DNA from: Methylomonas montana
Lineage (GTDB): Bacteria; Pseudomonadota; Gammaproteobacteria; Methylococcales; Methylomonadaceae
NCBI RefSeq assembly: GCF_030490285.1
Contig: NZ_CP129884.1
Span: forward strand, 3,100,001 to 3,164,000
DNA length: 64,000 nt
Direction: 5' to 3'
Shown: piece by piece, positions 7,822 to 17,341 of the stretch
How the letters are laid out: the number at the start of each line of letters is the position of its first letter
Position numbering within the stretch: the first letter of the stretch is position 1
Position numbers and translations under genes: made by a program
Notes under the pieces: generated by a model
What the model was told of the DNA's origin: nothing
Seen by the model: only the letters and a program-made list of their open reading frames with translations
Database searches by the model: none

Positions 7822-8087
7822 TGCAGGTTGAGTATCGCAAGAAGTTTTTAAAACAATTGGCCGATTTGCCGGCATCGGTGCGACCGAAAATCGAGCAATT
7901 TGCATTTGAGGATTTAGCCCAAGCCGGCAGCATTTTTCAATTAGGGAAAATCGAGAAAATGCAGGGTTATGATGGTTTTTATAAAGTACGGTTTGGTGAT
8001 TATCGGGTGGGGTTGATTGTTAAAGATGATTTGGTGGTTGTGGCGACGGTGATGCGTAGGAAGGAAATATATAAATTCTTTCCGTAG
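7821..8087 (+). CDS. RelE/ParE-superfamily toxin
   Basis: An 88-aa basic protein with the RelE/ParE pattern: YRKKFLKQLADLP at the N-terminus, then GYDGFYKVRFGDYRVGL and VVVATVMRRKEIYKFFP at the end, where the Arg and Tyr positions fit mRNA-interferase RelE members. It overlaps the antitoxin stop by one base. RelE toxins cleave mRNA on the ribosome; ParE members poison gyrase. The sequence alone leans to RelE. It lies inside the urease operon on the same strand. Confidence 0.82.
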   Translation: MQVEYRKKFLKQLADLPASVRPKIEQFAFEDLAQAGSIFQLGKIEKMQGYDGFYKVRFGDYRVGLIVKDDLVVVATVMRRKEIYKFFP

Positions 8088-8095
8088 CCTTTTCG

Positions 8096-8133
8096 CTCCC
8101 TCTCCCTTTTGGGAGAGGGTTGGGGTGAGGGTG
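8096..8133. repeat. CTCTCCC/GGGAGAGGGTTGGGGTGAGGG repeat
   Basis: CCCTCTCCCTTTTGGGAGAGGG followed by TTGGGGTGAGGG, a widespread beta/gammaproteobacterial dispersed repeat. It begins 9 bp after the toxin stop. Related copies are at 14991-15095 and 43373-43480. Confidence 0.7.
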
Positions 8134-8141
8134 GTAAATTT

Positions 8142-8218
8142 GGTGTCGCTGCCGCGACGGTTGTTTTTAATGTCGGTCCGCGAACCGACATTTTAAAAAC
8201 CGTCGCGATAGCGACACC
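8142..8218. mobile_element. 77-bp minimal hairpin made of the outer ends of the long inverted-arm elements
   Basis: GGTGTCGCTGCCGCGACGG (8142-8160) pairs with CCGTCGCGATAGCGACACC (8200-8218). The pairing continues through TTTTTAA-ATGTCGGT to a loop of about six bases, giving a stem of about 35 bp. The outer 18 bp match the ends of the elements at 2343-3461 and 11679-13698. It has no internal arms or cargo, so it looks like a MITE-like or deletion derivative. It lies between the RelE-type toxin and the yoeB-like gene. Confidence 0.65.
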
Positions 8219-8247
8219 GAATAAACAACCAGCGACACAACCCAAGC

Positions 8248-8508
8248 TTAATACTCATAGTGAAACCGCAACTGCGCAATCAACAATGTATCGCCGGCGA
8301 TCTTATAAACAATCCGATGCTCGTCGTTTATCCGCCGCGACCAATAGCCGGACAAACCGTGTTTCAACGGTTCCGGCTTACCGATGCCCTCGAACGGCTG
8401 ACGCTGGATTTCCTTGATGAGTTGGTTGATGCGTTTAAGAATGGCCTTGTCGGTGGTTTGCCAGTACAGATAGCTATCCCAGGCATCGGCGGAAAAAGTG
8501 ATTTTCAC
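8248..8508 (-). CDS. yoeB: YoeB-family toxin (Txe/YoeB mRNA interferase)
   Basis: An 86-aa protein with hallmark YoeB motifs: [64 protein letters not shown] and a terminal FHYEY. The C-terminal His-Tyr and the ERR-type basic residues belong to the catalytic set of the family. It overlaps the antitoxin gene by 4 bp, the usual yefM-yoeB arrangement. It is transcribed against the surrounding urease genes. Confidence 0.93.
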   Translation of the reverse strand: MKITFSADAWDSYLYWQTTDKAILKRINQLIKEIQRQPFEGIGKPEPLKHGLSGYWSRRINDEHRIVYKIAGDTLLIAQLRFHYEY

Positions 8509-8756
8509 TCGCTTAAGTCATGCTCCGTGCCTTGGCCGGATTCCAGCTCGGCGATGGATTCCAGCAAGCGGCGGGCGTTGGCTGGCGAACGCAGCAGGTA
8601 GGCGGTTTCCTCCATGGCTTGGAAGTCTTCCAGAGACAGCATCACCACCGGGGATTCGCTTTTGCGGGTGATGATGATGGGGGCATGGTCGGCGCAAACC
8701 TTGTCCATGGTTTTAGCCAAATTGGCGCGAGCGGCGCTGTAACTGATGGCGTCCAT
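8505..8756 (-). CDS. yefM: YefM-family antitoxin (Phd/YefM)
   Basis: An 83-aa antitoxin. The ATG at 8756 is chosen because CAGGAG lies 6-8 nt upstream and it starts the conserved [21 protein letters not shown]. The N-terminal half is the DNA-binding Phd/YefM fold ([23 protein letters not shown]); the C-terminal half ([18 protein letters not shown]) binds YoeB. It would repress its own promoter, which should lie between here and ureA (8757-8888). Confidence 0.93.
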   Translation of the reverse strand: MDAISYSAARANLAKTMDKVCADHAPIIITRKSESPVVMLSLEDFQAMEETAYLLRSPANARRLLESIAELESGQGTEHDLSE

Positions 8757-8888
8757 TGATGCTCCTGCTGTACAAAAAACGGTACGACACAATAACTCGG
8801 CAGATAGGCCTATGCAAGTTGGGAAACATTTAACCGCGATACAACTTACCCACACTCCAAAAATTACTATTTAGCTGACGATAACGCC

Positions 8889-9191
8889 ATGCAATTAACC
8901 CCCAGAGAAAAAGACAAACTCCTCCTCTTCACTGCCGCCCTCCTCGCCGAGCGCCGCAAAGCCAGAGGCTTGAAACTCAACTACCCGGAAGCCGTGGCGT
9001 TTATCTCCGCCGCGATCATGGAAGGCGCACGCGACGGCCAGAGCGTGGCGGAGTTGATGAGTTACGGCCGAACGCTGTTGACCCGCGACGAGGTGATGGA
9101 CGGTGTGGCGGACATGGTTACCGAAGTACAGGTGGAGGCGACGTTTCCGGACGGCACCAAATTGGTCACCGTTCACGACCCAATCGTCTGA
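8889..9191 (+). CDS. ureA: Urease subunit gamma UreA
   Basis: The 100-aa gamma subunit, full length for the family. Motifs: [75 protein letters not shown]. It forms the (alpha-beta-gamma)3 urease trimer with UreB and UreC in the cytoplasm. Its TGA overlaps the ATG of the next gene by one base, which couples an unrelated small gene between ureA and ureB. Confidence 0.97.
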   Translation: MQLTPREKDKLLLFTAALLAERRKARGLKLNYPEAVAFISAAIMEGARDGQSVAELMSYGRTLLTRDEVMDGVADMVTEVQVEATFPDGTKLVTVHDPIV

Positions 9192-9514
9192 TGACCTTGC
9201 CAAAGACAATTTGGCGCACCATCGCTACGATCGGCGCAACGGCCACGTTTTTGGTTGTTCTTTGGCAATACGATATTTCATCGGATAGGGAATATCGGTT
9301 GGAGGTCTTGGAGCCGATTGTCTTGTTAAAGGAACCTCCGCAGTCCTACCCATCGATAAATGCAGAAATTGGCCAACTTCTTCCTCATGAGTTTGTAAAG
9401 GTCATTCGAATGGGATATGGAAAAGATTTTCGTGCTTGGCAAGTTGTTGGCTCAAGAAACCAGAAGGGATGGTTTATCGAGAGCGGCAAAAATGTGCACG
9501 TGGAAAAAAATTAA
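9191..9514 (+). CDS. Small membrane-anchored SH3-like protein inserted between ureA and ureB
   Basis: A 107-aa frame starting in the ureA stop (TGATG). An N-terminal hydrophobic helix (about residues 9-25) is followed by a soluble region with strands typical of bacterial SH3-like domains (EPIVLLKEPPQSYPSINAEIGQLL, then VVGSRNQKGWFIESG). Topology suggests a single anchor with the domain outside the cytoplasm. It is more AT-rich than its urease neighbours. It is not a known urease component; the coupling ensures co-translation with ureA but may be a by-product of the insertion. Function unknown. Confidence 0.7.
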   Translation: MTLPKTIWRTIATIGATATFLVVLWQYDISSDREYRLEVLEPIVLLKEPPQSYPSINAEIGQLLPHEFVKVIRMGYGKDFRAWQVVGSRNQKGWFIESGKNVHVEKN

Positions 9515-9574
9515 TGTTTAAGCGATTGTGAGGCACGTAAATCAAGCCTTCACAGAAAAACTAAGGAGCCCCAC

Positions 9575-9888
9575 ATGATCCCTGGAGAAATCTTCCCCGC
9601 CGCCGGCGACATCGAACTGAATGCCGGCCGCGCTACCGTTAAAATCCTGGTCGCCAATAGCGGCGACCGGCCGATTCAGGTCGGCTCGCATTATCATTTT
9701 TACGAAACCAACCCGGCCTTGCATTTCGACCGTAGCATGTCCCTGGGGTTTCGGCTGGATATTCCGGCCGGCACGGCGGTGCGTTTCGAGCCGGGCCAAC
9801 AACGCGAGGTGCAGTTGGTAGCCTTCGCCGGCGAACGCAAGGTCTACGGATTCAGAGGCAAGGTTATGGGGATATTGGGGAGACCAGC

Positions 9889-9892
<4 letters not shown>
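9575..9892 (+). CDS. ureB: Urease subunit beta UreB
   Basis: The 105-aa beta subunit with AAGGAG upstream. Typical motifs: [68 protein letters not shown] and [10 protein letters not shown]. Its stop overlaps the ureC start (ATGA), so ureBC are translationally coupled. Confidence 0.97.
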
Positions 9893-11592
<1,700 letters not shown>

Positions 11593-11606
11593 TTTTATTT
11601 GGTTTT

Positions 11607-11642
11607 GTAGGTTGGGTTAGGCGCTAGCCGTAACCCAACACG
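11607..11642. repeat. REP-type palindrome (GTAGGTTGGGTTA...TAACCCAAC) after ureC
   Basis: The same unit as 2269-2300, including the trailing ACGTCGGCTTT, here 14 bp after the ureC stop. In both places it precedes a long inverted-arm element by about 35-45 bp. That repeated pairing suggests a shared insertion preference or that the REP is part of a larger mobile unit. Confidence 0.75.
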
Positions 11643-11974
11643 TCGGCTTTAGAATTATTTGAGGAATTTTGTTTTTGGGTGTCGCTGGCGCGACGGCTGG
11701 TTTGAATGTCGGGTCTCGGCCCGACAGCCGAGATACTTTCTTTTGCTTGGCCAAAAGAAAGTATCCAAAGAAAAGGCCACCCGGAATTCCGCCTTAATCC
11801 TGCGCGTCTCGCTTTTGTCGAAGGTTTTCGGAAGGGGCTTCCCAGCCCCTCCGAAAACGAGCGGCATCCCTGCCGCTCCCCTGCGGGCCAATCTCGCCAA
11901 AAGCTCCGATGCTCGGGGCGGAATAACGGGAATAGTCCACTTCAGCGGTAATTGTGTGCAGGAAAGATTTTTTG

Positions 11975-12050
11975 GTAGGCTGGGTTGGAACGACAGTGTA
12001 AACCCAGCTTTAGCCTATACAGCTGGGTTTCGCGTTGCTCTACCCAGTCT
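11975..12050. repeat. Pair of CTGGGTT/AACCCAG palindromes upstream of the SIR2 gene
   Basis: GTAGGCTGGGTTGG...GTAAACCCAG (11975-12008) and CAGCTGGGTTTCGC...CTACCCAG (about 12020-12050) are two neighbouring REP-like units inside the core of the element. The SIR2 gene starts 38 bp after them, so they may lie in its leader. Confidence 0.5.
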
Positions 12051-12087
12051 ACGGGTCCATATTATTGAACTGAGTTCAAAAACATAC

Positions 12088-13332
12088 ATGCCTAAAAAGA
12101 AAAAACTTTTAGTGGTGGTTGGCGCAGGCGCTTCTATAGATTTAGGAATGCCTTCAGTGGATCGCGTAAATAAGTTGTTTGTTGATTGGGCAAATATACA
12201 TTTTCCTTTAGCCAGCAATAATAAATCAAATATTTACTCATACTTTGACAAAGAAATTAAGCGGTATAAATGCAATCATCTTGAAAAGCATTTGAGAAAG
12301 CCAAATAACTTTGAAGAAGTTTTGTATGTCATGTATCAACTTCCTACCTTATTCCCATCAGGCATTTTCACATCATCGATTGGTGCTTTTTTAGGGATTA
12401 AAAGTTTGCCAGATACGCGGATTAACAATAAGCATCAATCCACAGACTTCCACTCTTTAACGAAAATTACTTCTGGCCTAATTGACCATCTTCTTGATGA
12501 GTTTAGGCGACGGTGTATTTCAGTAGAAATAGAAAACAAAGATCAATTTAAAACATGGAGTTTATTCCTAAATAACCTCAGCCATGATTTTGATATAGGC
12601 ATAGTCAGTCTCAATTATGACAACCTCATCTATAAGGTGTTACCAGAATTAAACACTGGATATGATCGGAAAACAAAAGAATTTAATCCAAATAATATTT
12701 TTTATCGAAAGAATTGGTCATGTTTGTTGCATTTACATGGTTCTGTTCACTTTGATTTTTGGAATGGCGGGTGGAATGATGATTTATCCAGTTTTCCTAA
12801 TCCTCATTCAACGTTTAAAAGAGGACGGTCTAGCCAATACACCACAGAAGGGCTTGTTTTTCCAGGGTCAGAAATTATTGCTGGTTACGGAAAATCATTG
12901 CAGATAATGAACCAGCCTTTTAGAACATATTATGCCGAACTAGATCGGTTAGTTCATGAGTGCGACGGGGCTTTAATATTAGGATATGGATTTTCTGATG
13001 AACATATAAATAAGGCGCTATCAAATTACAACCTTAACAGAAATAGACCATTAGTCGTTATTGACTATGCAAATGACGATGATGATGTAATGACTGTCAG
13101 AAGCACAGTCGATGTTTTGCCAACAGCAAAAAAAGCTGTCAATCTTTTTGGGAATGATAGTTTATTAATGAATTGGGATGGTTTTAATTATCCTGCCCAA
13201 GTCAAGACATTGATAACGGAATGTATATTTGAAACATCAAGTGAACCAGATAGGCCATTATCTATATGGTATGGCGGCATGCAAGAAGCGTGTAAAAACT
13301 ACAATAAGATTTTTGATATTTTAAGTATTTAG
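12088..13332 (+). CDS. SIR2-like domain protein (candidate standalone defence effector)
   Basis: A 414-aa protein; the ATG at 12088 begins the conserved domain, and longer in-frame starts run into the repeat arm. NAD-binding Rossmann features of the SIR2 superfamily: GAGAS at residues 12-16, LNYDN at 175-179, LHLHGS at 214-219 with the likely catalytic His, and ILGYGFSDEH at about 297-306. No extra domain (HerA, TIR, Argonaute, transmembrane) is visible. Bacterial SIR2-like effectors often deplete NAD+ during phage infection; that role here is inference from family and mobile context. Codon use is strikingly AT-rich compared with ureC and ureE, indicating transfer. No ribosome-binding site is obvious and no partner gene lies inside the element. 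Confidence 0.85.
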   Translation: MPKKKKLLVVVGAGASIDLGMPSVDRVNKLFVDWANIHFPLASNNKSNIYSYFDKEIKRYKCNHLEKHLRKPNNFEEVLYVMYQLPTLFPSGIFTSSIGAFLGIKSLPDTRINNKHQSTDFHSLTKITSGLIDHLLDEFRRRCISVEIENKDQFKTWSLFLNNLSHDFDIGIVSLNYDNLIYKVLPELNTGYDRKTKEFNPNNIFYRKNWSCLLHLHGSVHFDFWNGGWNDDLSSFPNPHSTFKRGRSSQYTTEGLVFPGSEIIAGYGKSLQIMNQPFRTYYAELDRLVHECDGALILGYGFSDEHINKALSNYNLNRNRPLVVIDYANDDDDVMTVRSTVDVLPTAKKAVNLFGNDSLLMNWDGFNYPAQVKTLITECIFETSSEPDRPLSIWYGGMQEACKNYNKIFDILSI

Positions 13333-13730
13333 CCATTTTTCATATTTCTCTGTAATTTTTGGCGTGGTGTTAGTCCCGTTATTCCGCCCCGAGCATCGGA
13401 GCTTTTGGCGAGATCAGCCCGTAGGGGAGCGGCAGGGATGCCGCTCGTTTTCGGAAGGGCAGGAAGCCCCTTCCGAAAACCCTCGGCAAAAGCGACAAAT
13501 TTGCCTGGAGCAAATTTGAACAGCCGATAGGCTGGCCCGCAGGGCGAAAACCATGGATGGTTTTCGTAAAGCGCAGGAAATAGGCGGAATTCCGGGTGGC
13601 CTTTTCTTTGGATACTTTCTTTTGGCCAAGCAAAAGAAAGTATCTCGGCTGTCGGGCCGAGACCCGACTTCAAACAAAACCCGTCGCGATAGCGACACAT
13701 TATTAAATGAAAGCTAGCGCTTTTGAGACA

Positions 13731-13755
13731 TCGTTCCCAAGCCGGAGCTTGGGAA
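13731..13755. repeat. TCGTTCCCAAGC-CGGA-GCTTGGGAA palindrome
   Basis: A compact hairpin about 30 bp beyond the right end of the SIR2-bearing element, of the CGTTCCCACGCTCCGGCGTGGGAACG family found also at about 20079-20192. A degenerate GTTGGGC...TTTGGGTAAACCCAAC REP follows (about 13785-13835) before ureE. The rest of 13699-13856 holds no gene. Confidence 0.55.
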
Positions 13756-13856
13756 GCAGCGTGAACGAGCGTGAAAAGCCGGCGTGTTGGGCGATGACGG
13801 CTAACGCCTTTTATATCCTTTGGGTAAACCCAACTTACAAAACCTAACAATAGACC

Positions 13857-14288
13857 ATGCTAAAACTCACCGAAACCACCCAAACCGAAGAACAACCCGA
13901 CGATACATTAACCCTCCCCTTTGAGGCCCGCCAAAAATCCCGCCAACCGGCAACCACAAAAGGCGGTGTCCAGGTCGGCGTATTCCTGCCGCGCGGTCAA
14001 ACCCTGCGCCACGGCGCAATCCTGACCAACAGCCAAGGCTTCAAAGTGCGTATCGACGCCGCCCCGGAAAAATTGTCGGTGGTCAAATGCAGCGACCCAT
14101 TATTGTTCGCCAAAGCCTGCTACCACCTCGGCAACCGCCATATCGCGTTGCAAATCCTGCCCGACGAACTGCGTTATCTGGCCGATCATGTACTCGATCA
14201 AATGCTGGTCGGTTTAGGGCTGATCGTAGAACATCATACCCTGCCCTTCGAACCGGAAAGCGGCGCGTATCACAGCCATGGTCACTGA
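13857..14288 (+). CDS. ureE: Urease accessory protein UreE (nickel metallochaperone)
   Basis: A 143-aa protein that carries Ni(II) to the UreDFG-urease complex. Typical Ure[12 protein letters not shown] near the N-terminus, a peptide-binding domain with [16 protein letters not shown], then the metal-binding domain with [11 protein letters not shown] and [14 protein letters not shown]. The C-terminal tail is short (HSHGH) rather than a long His-rich tail. It overlaps ureF by 11 bp (14278-14288). Confidence 0.95.
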   Translation: MLKLTETTQTEEQPDDTLTLPFEARQKSRQPATTKGGVQVGVFLPRGQTLRHGAILTNSQGFKVRIDAAPEKLSVVKCSDPLLFAKACYHLGNRHIALQILPDELRYLADHVLDQMLVGLGLIVEHHTLPFEPESGAYHSHGH

Positions 14289-14952
14289 TTTATCGCTGTT
14301 AAGGCTGCTGCAACTGGTCAGCCCCGGCTTGCCGATAGGTATGTACAGCTATTCGCAAGGGCTGGAGCGAGCAGTGGAGGATGGCTGGATTACTTCCGCC
14401 GAGCAGGCGACCGACTGGCTGCACGGCTTACTAAAAAATGGCTTGGGCGTGGTCGATGCGCCGATTCTGGCGCGGCTATACGTTGCCTGGAACAATAACG
14501 ATATGACAGCGGTTGAACATTGGAGCGCTGTATTAATAGCCTACCGGGAAACCGCCGAGCTGCGCGCCGAGGACAGGCAAACCGGCCAGGCGCTGGCTCG
14601 CTTACTGGTCAATCTGGAATTACCCGAAGCCGAGGCCTGGCTAAAACGCCCCGATGCGACTTTGGCTACCTTGTTTGCGCTGGCGGCGGCACGCTGGCAA
14701 ATCGGCAAGGCCGACGCCGTCACCGGCTATCTATGGGGCTGGCTGGAAAACCAGGTGTTGTGCGCAGTCAAGCTGGTGCCGTTGGGTCAGGTAGCCGGCC
14801 AGCAATTATTAAAAAACCTGGCTGGCGATTTACCGACGCTGGTGGATCGTGCTTTGAGCCTGAACGACGCCGGGATAGGTGGCAGTTGCTTCGGTTTGGC
14901 CTTGGCCAGCAGTCGGCATGAGATGCAGTACTCGCGGCTGTTTAGGTCTTGA
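14278..14952 (+). CDS. ureF: Urease accessory protein UreF
   Basis: A 224-aa protein acting with UreD as the GTPase-activating and fidelity factor for UreG in nickel insertion. Family features: [23 protein letters not shown] at the N-terminus, [34 protein letters not shown], and the conserved [32 protein letters not shown]-terminus. It overlaps ureE, so it is co-translated. Confidence 0.95.
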   Translation: MVTDLSLLRLLQLVSPGLPIGMYSYSQGLERAVEDGWITSAEQATDWLHGLLKNGLGVVDAPILARLYVAWNNNDMTAVEHWSAVLIAYRETAELRAEDRQTGQALARLLVNLELPEAEAWLKRPDATLATLFALAAARWQIGKADAVTGYLWGWLENQVLCAVKLVPLGQVAGQQLLKNLAGDLPTLVDRALSLNDAGIGGSCFGLALASSRHEMQYSRLFRS

Positions 14953-14990
14953 AGTTAACTGATATGCCTTCTTAAGCGCATAAATTGAAC

Positions 14991-15095
14991 AGCCCCTTCT
15001 CCTGCGAGAGAAGGTCAGGATGAGGGCAATGGAATCAGGATTTTTTCTATTTTGATCTCTCCTCACCCAACCCTCTCCATCAAGGAGAGGGCTTT
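14991..15095. repeat. Inverted CCCTCTCC/GGAGAGGG repeats between ureF and ureG
   Basis: CCCCTTCTCCTGCGAGAGAAGGTCAGGATGAGGG and, in the opposite sense, CTCCTCACCCAACCCTCTCCATCAAGGAGAGGG: two units of the widespread CTCTCCC...TTGGGGTGAGGG repeat facing each other in the 184-bp ureF-ureG gap. They are likely transcribed within the operon and could form an mRNA hairpin. Confidence 0.6.
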
Positions 15096-15136
15096 TCTAA
15101 AGCCTCTGAATTGACGAAGAAAATTGGAGAGAAAAC

Positions 15137-15760
15137 ATGATTGACAAACAAATATTACGAATCGGCATCGGCGGCCCGGTCGGCTCGGGCAAAACCGCGT
15201 TGGTGGACGCCTTGTGCAAGTTGATGCGCGACGATTACGAAATCGGCGTGGTCACCAACGATATTTACACTCGCGAAGACCAGCAGTTTTTGATCCGCAG
15301 CCAGGCCTTGCCGGAAGAACGCATCCTGGGCGTGGAAACCGGCGGCTGTCCGCATACCGCCATCCGCGAGGATGCCTCGATGAATCTGGCGGCGGTGGAC
15401 GAACTGTGCGAACGCTGGCCGGAGCTGGATTTCGTGATGGTGGAAAGTGGCGGCGACAATCTCAGCGCGACGTTTAGTCCGGAACTGGCCGATCTGACCA
15501 TTTACGTGATCGACGTCTCGGCAGGCGACAAAATCCCGCGCAAGGGCGGCCCCGGCATCACGCGTTCGGATTTATTGGTGATCAATAAAATCGACCTGGC
15601 GCCCTATGTCGGCGCGTCGCTGGAAGTGATGGACCGTGACGCCAGGAAGATGCGCGGCGATAAGCCTTTTGTGTTTACCAACATCAAGACCGGTCAGGGT
15701 CTGGAAACCGTCAAAGAGTTTATCGTCAAGCAAGGCATGCTGGTCATCAACAACGTTTAA
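15137..15760 (+). CDS. ureG: Urease accessory GTPase UreG
   Basis: A 207-aa SIMIBI-class GTPase that powers nickel transfer to urease. P-loop GGPVGSGKT at residues 12-20, the nickel-binding CPHT motif ([15 protein letters not shown]), switch and base-recognition motifs ([22 protein letters not shown]). Full length, with GGAGAG upstream of the ATG. Last gene of the urease cluster; a GCCGCC/GGCGGC-type hairpin follows the stop (about 15773-15800). Confidence 0.97.
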   Translation: MIDKQILRIGIGGPVGSGKTALVDALCKLMRDDYEIGVVTNDIYTREDQQFLIRSQALPEERILGVETGGCPHTAIREDASMNLAAVDELCERWPELDFVMVESGGDNLSATFSPELADLTIYVIDVSAGDKIPRKGGPGITRSDLLVINKIDLAPYVGASLEVMDRDARKMRGDKPFVFTNIKTGQGLETVKEFIVKQGMLVINNV

Positions 15761-15924
15761 CGGCAAATGCCGGACGCCGCCGCCTAAGCGGCGCTCGGGC
15801 TTTGGTGTCCTTGATTCCACTCCAAAGCGCAAGCTATCCATTGCTTTTCCAGGGCGCCTCCTCAGTCCAAGGCTCTCAGATCGCCGCGCTCGCCTTGCAG
15901 CGGATTGAGCGCGGCAAGGGTTTT

Positions 15925-17238
15925 CTAGCCTTGCGGACCAACGCCGGCCGCGGTTTGCGTGGTTTGGCGGATGATTTTTTGTTCCTCGTCCTTGCGCGCC
16001 AATACCGAGCGCAACTGCAACAGCTTACCCAAGGCGTTGTACCAAAACGGCCCACCCAGGCTGAGCAGGAAAATGGACAGTATCAGGCCGGGGAAGCTGA
16101 CGACCCGCCAATGCCGGCACCAGGCGTCGACATCGGTGGACAGGCTGATCAAGCCTTGCTCGGCCAAAAAGTTGAGATAGTATTTTTGGGTTTCCAGACT
16201 CGCGTTTGCATCGCCCGCGCTCGCACCCGCCTGTTCAAGGTCGCCGACTGGTTTTTCCTGGTTGTTCTCGGCGGAAAGCTGGCTAGCCGCCTGCACAGTC
16301 GGCTCGTCGTTCAGCTTGGGCGCCAACTCCACAAAAGCCGTCCGCATCTGTTCGTCCATTGCCAAGCGGTTGATCAGATAAACCGTGTCCAATTGCAGTG
16401 CGATCGCCACCAAGGCCGCGCTGATCACGCTGACCACACGAGTGGTAGCCGTGAAACGCACGCTGACCCGATCGATAGAATGGTCGAAATTCAAACAAAT
16501 TTTTGCCAGAAAATCGCTGGAAGCCTCCTGCAATAAGGCATTCGCCTCGCGCACATCCTGAGCCAGTTCCGGATTGGACTTTTCAAGCTCCAAGGCCTGC
16601 ATCCGCACGTTTTTTAAGGTGGCGGCGGGATCCTCGATGCCGTTGTCGCGCAGCACCGATTTTAAGCTGTCGAACAAATCGATCTGGCTGGAAACGAATT
16701 TTTCCAACTTTTGATAACTTTGCTTTTTAGAGTGGGCGGCTTTTTCTTTTTTGATCTTGGTGATTAACGGAGCAATGTCCACGCTCTTATAAAACTGCGG
16801 ATATTGCTGCAATTTGGTGTCCAGCGCTTCTGCGGCCTGCGAGACGTTGATGGTTTTGTTGGCGATTCGGGCTTGAATAGCTTCGAATTCGGTTTTGATC
16901 GCTCCATCGTAGGATGCCGCCAAATCCAGCAGGATTTTGATGAACTCCTCGCGGTGAATCACTTCGCCGAATTGAAAGAACTGTAGCCAAGCCGGTAAGC
17001 GGCAACGACAGCGGCCGCCGATGATCCGTTGACTCAGGGTTTTTGCGGCGATGGCGTCGGCCTGCTCGCGGGAAAGCCGCACATCCAACAATTCCAGTAA
17101 ATCCGCCAGCCCAATGCGCAGATTGCGACCGCGGCTGGCTAACAAATTCAACATCCCCTGGCTCAGCAGCGTCACGGCCATGCTGGCGACTAACATCACC
17201 ACGGATAAACCCATCAATATATCCACGGACTTCAACAT
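15925..17238 (-). CDS. Membrane protein of unknown function (437 aa)
   Basis: Full-length frame with an N-terminal membrane helix (about residues 5-28), a long helical and partly charged middle that includes a DUF-like region rich in Lys/Gln (about 130-250), a central hydrophobic segment (VVSVISAALVAIALQL), a proline/alanine-rich linker, and a C-terminal helix (FPGLILSIFLLSLGGPFWYNALGKLL). Such proteins occur as conserved hypotheticals in proteobacteria. No catalytic motif is recognised. It faces ureG tail to tail and is not part of the urea operon. Confidence 0.8.
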   Translation of the reverse strand: MLKSVDILMGLSVVMLVASMAVTLLSQGMLNLLASRGRNLRIGLADLLELLDVRLSREQADAIAAKTLSQRIIGGRCRCRLPAWLQFFQFGEVIHREEFIKILLDLAASYDGAIKTEFEAIQARIANKTINVSQAAEALDTKLQQYPQFYKSVDIAPLITKIKKEKAAHSKKQSYQKLEKFVSSQIDLFDSLKSVLRDNGIEDPAATLKNVRMQALELEKSNPELAQDVREANALLQEASSDFLAKICLNFDHSIDRVSVRFTATTRVVSVISAALVAIALQLDTVYLINRLAMDEQMRTAFVELAPKLNDEPTVQAASQLSAENNQEKPVGDLEQAGASAGDANASLETQKYYLNFLAEQGLISLSTDVDAWCRHWRVVSFPGLILSIFLLSLGGPFWYNALGKLLQLRSVLARKDEEQKIIRQTTQTAAGVGPQG

Positions 17239-17341
17239 GAATCACCCCCTTAACTGTTTACGGATCGACGAAATAGGTTTCACTAGCGAATTTTTTTGAA
17301 TAGCTTTCTAAAGCTTAGCCTAAGGCGCCAAGCTGCCAACA

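Larger units (their letters stand above)
11679..13698. mobile_element. Long inverted-arm element carrying a SIR2-domain gene, between ureC and ureE
   Basis: Outer ends GTGTCGCTGGCGCGACGG (11679-11696) and CCGTCGCGATAGCGACAC (13681-13698) are inverted. Long arms (about 11679-11930 and 13375-13698) are in opposite orientation and match the arms of the urtB-urtC element. Each arm contains the palindromes GTCGGG-TCTCGG-CCCGAC and CTTTCTTTTG..CAAAAGAAAG. The right arm has roughly 70 bp more internal sequence. The core (11931-13374) is AT-rich and holds paired REP-like units and one gene, which ends 42 bp from the right arm. No transposase is present, so mobility would have to be supplied in trans. 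Repeat structure is seen directly; mobility is inferred. Confidence 0.65.

Noticed and set aside
12088-13332. Thoeris-type or multi-gene SIR2 defence system
   Set aside because: No TIR, HerA, Argonaute or other partner lies inside the element; flanking genes are ureC and ureE.
13329-13850. A 173-codon frame on the minus strand downstream of the SIR2 gene
   Set aside because: It lies almost wholly in the right repeat arm and the following palindromes, with no conserved start or ribosome-binding site.
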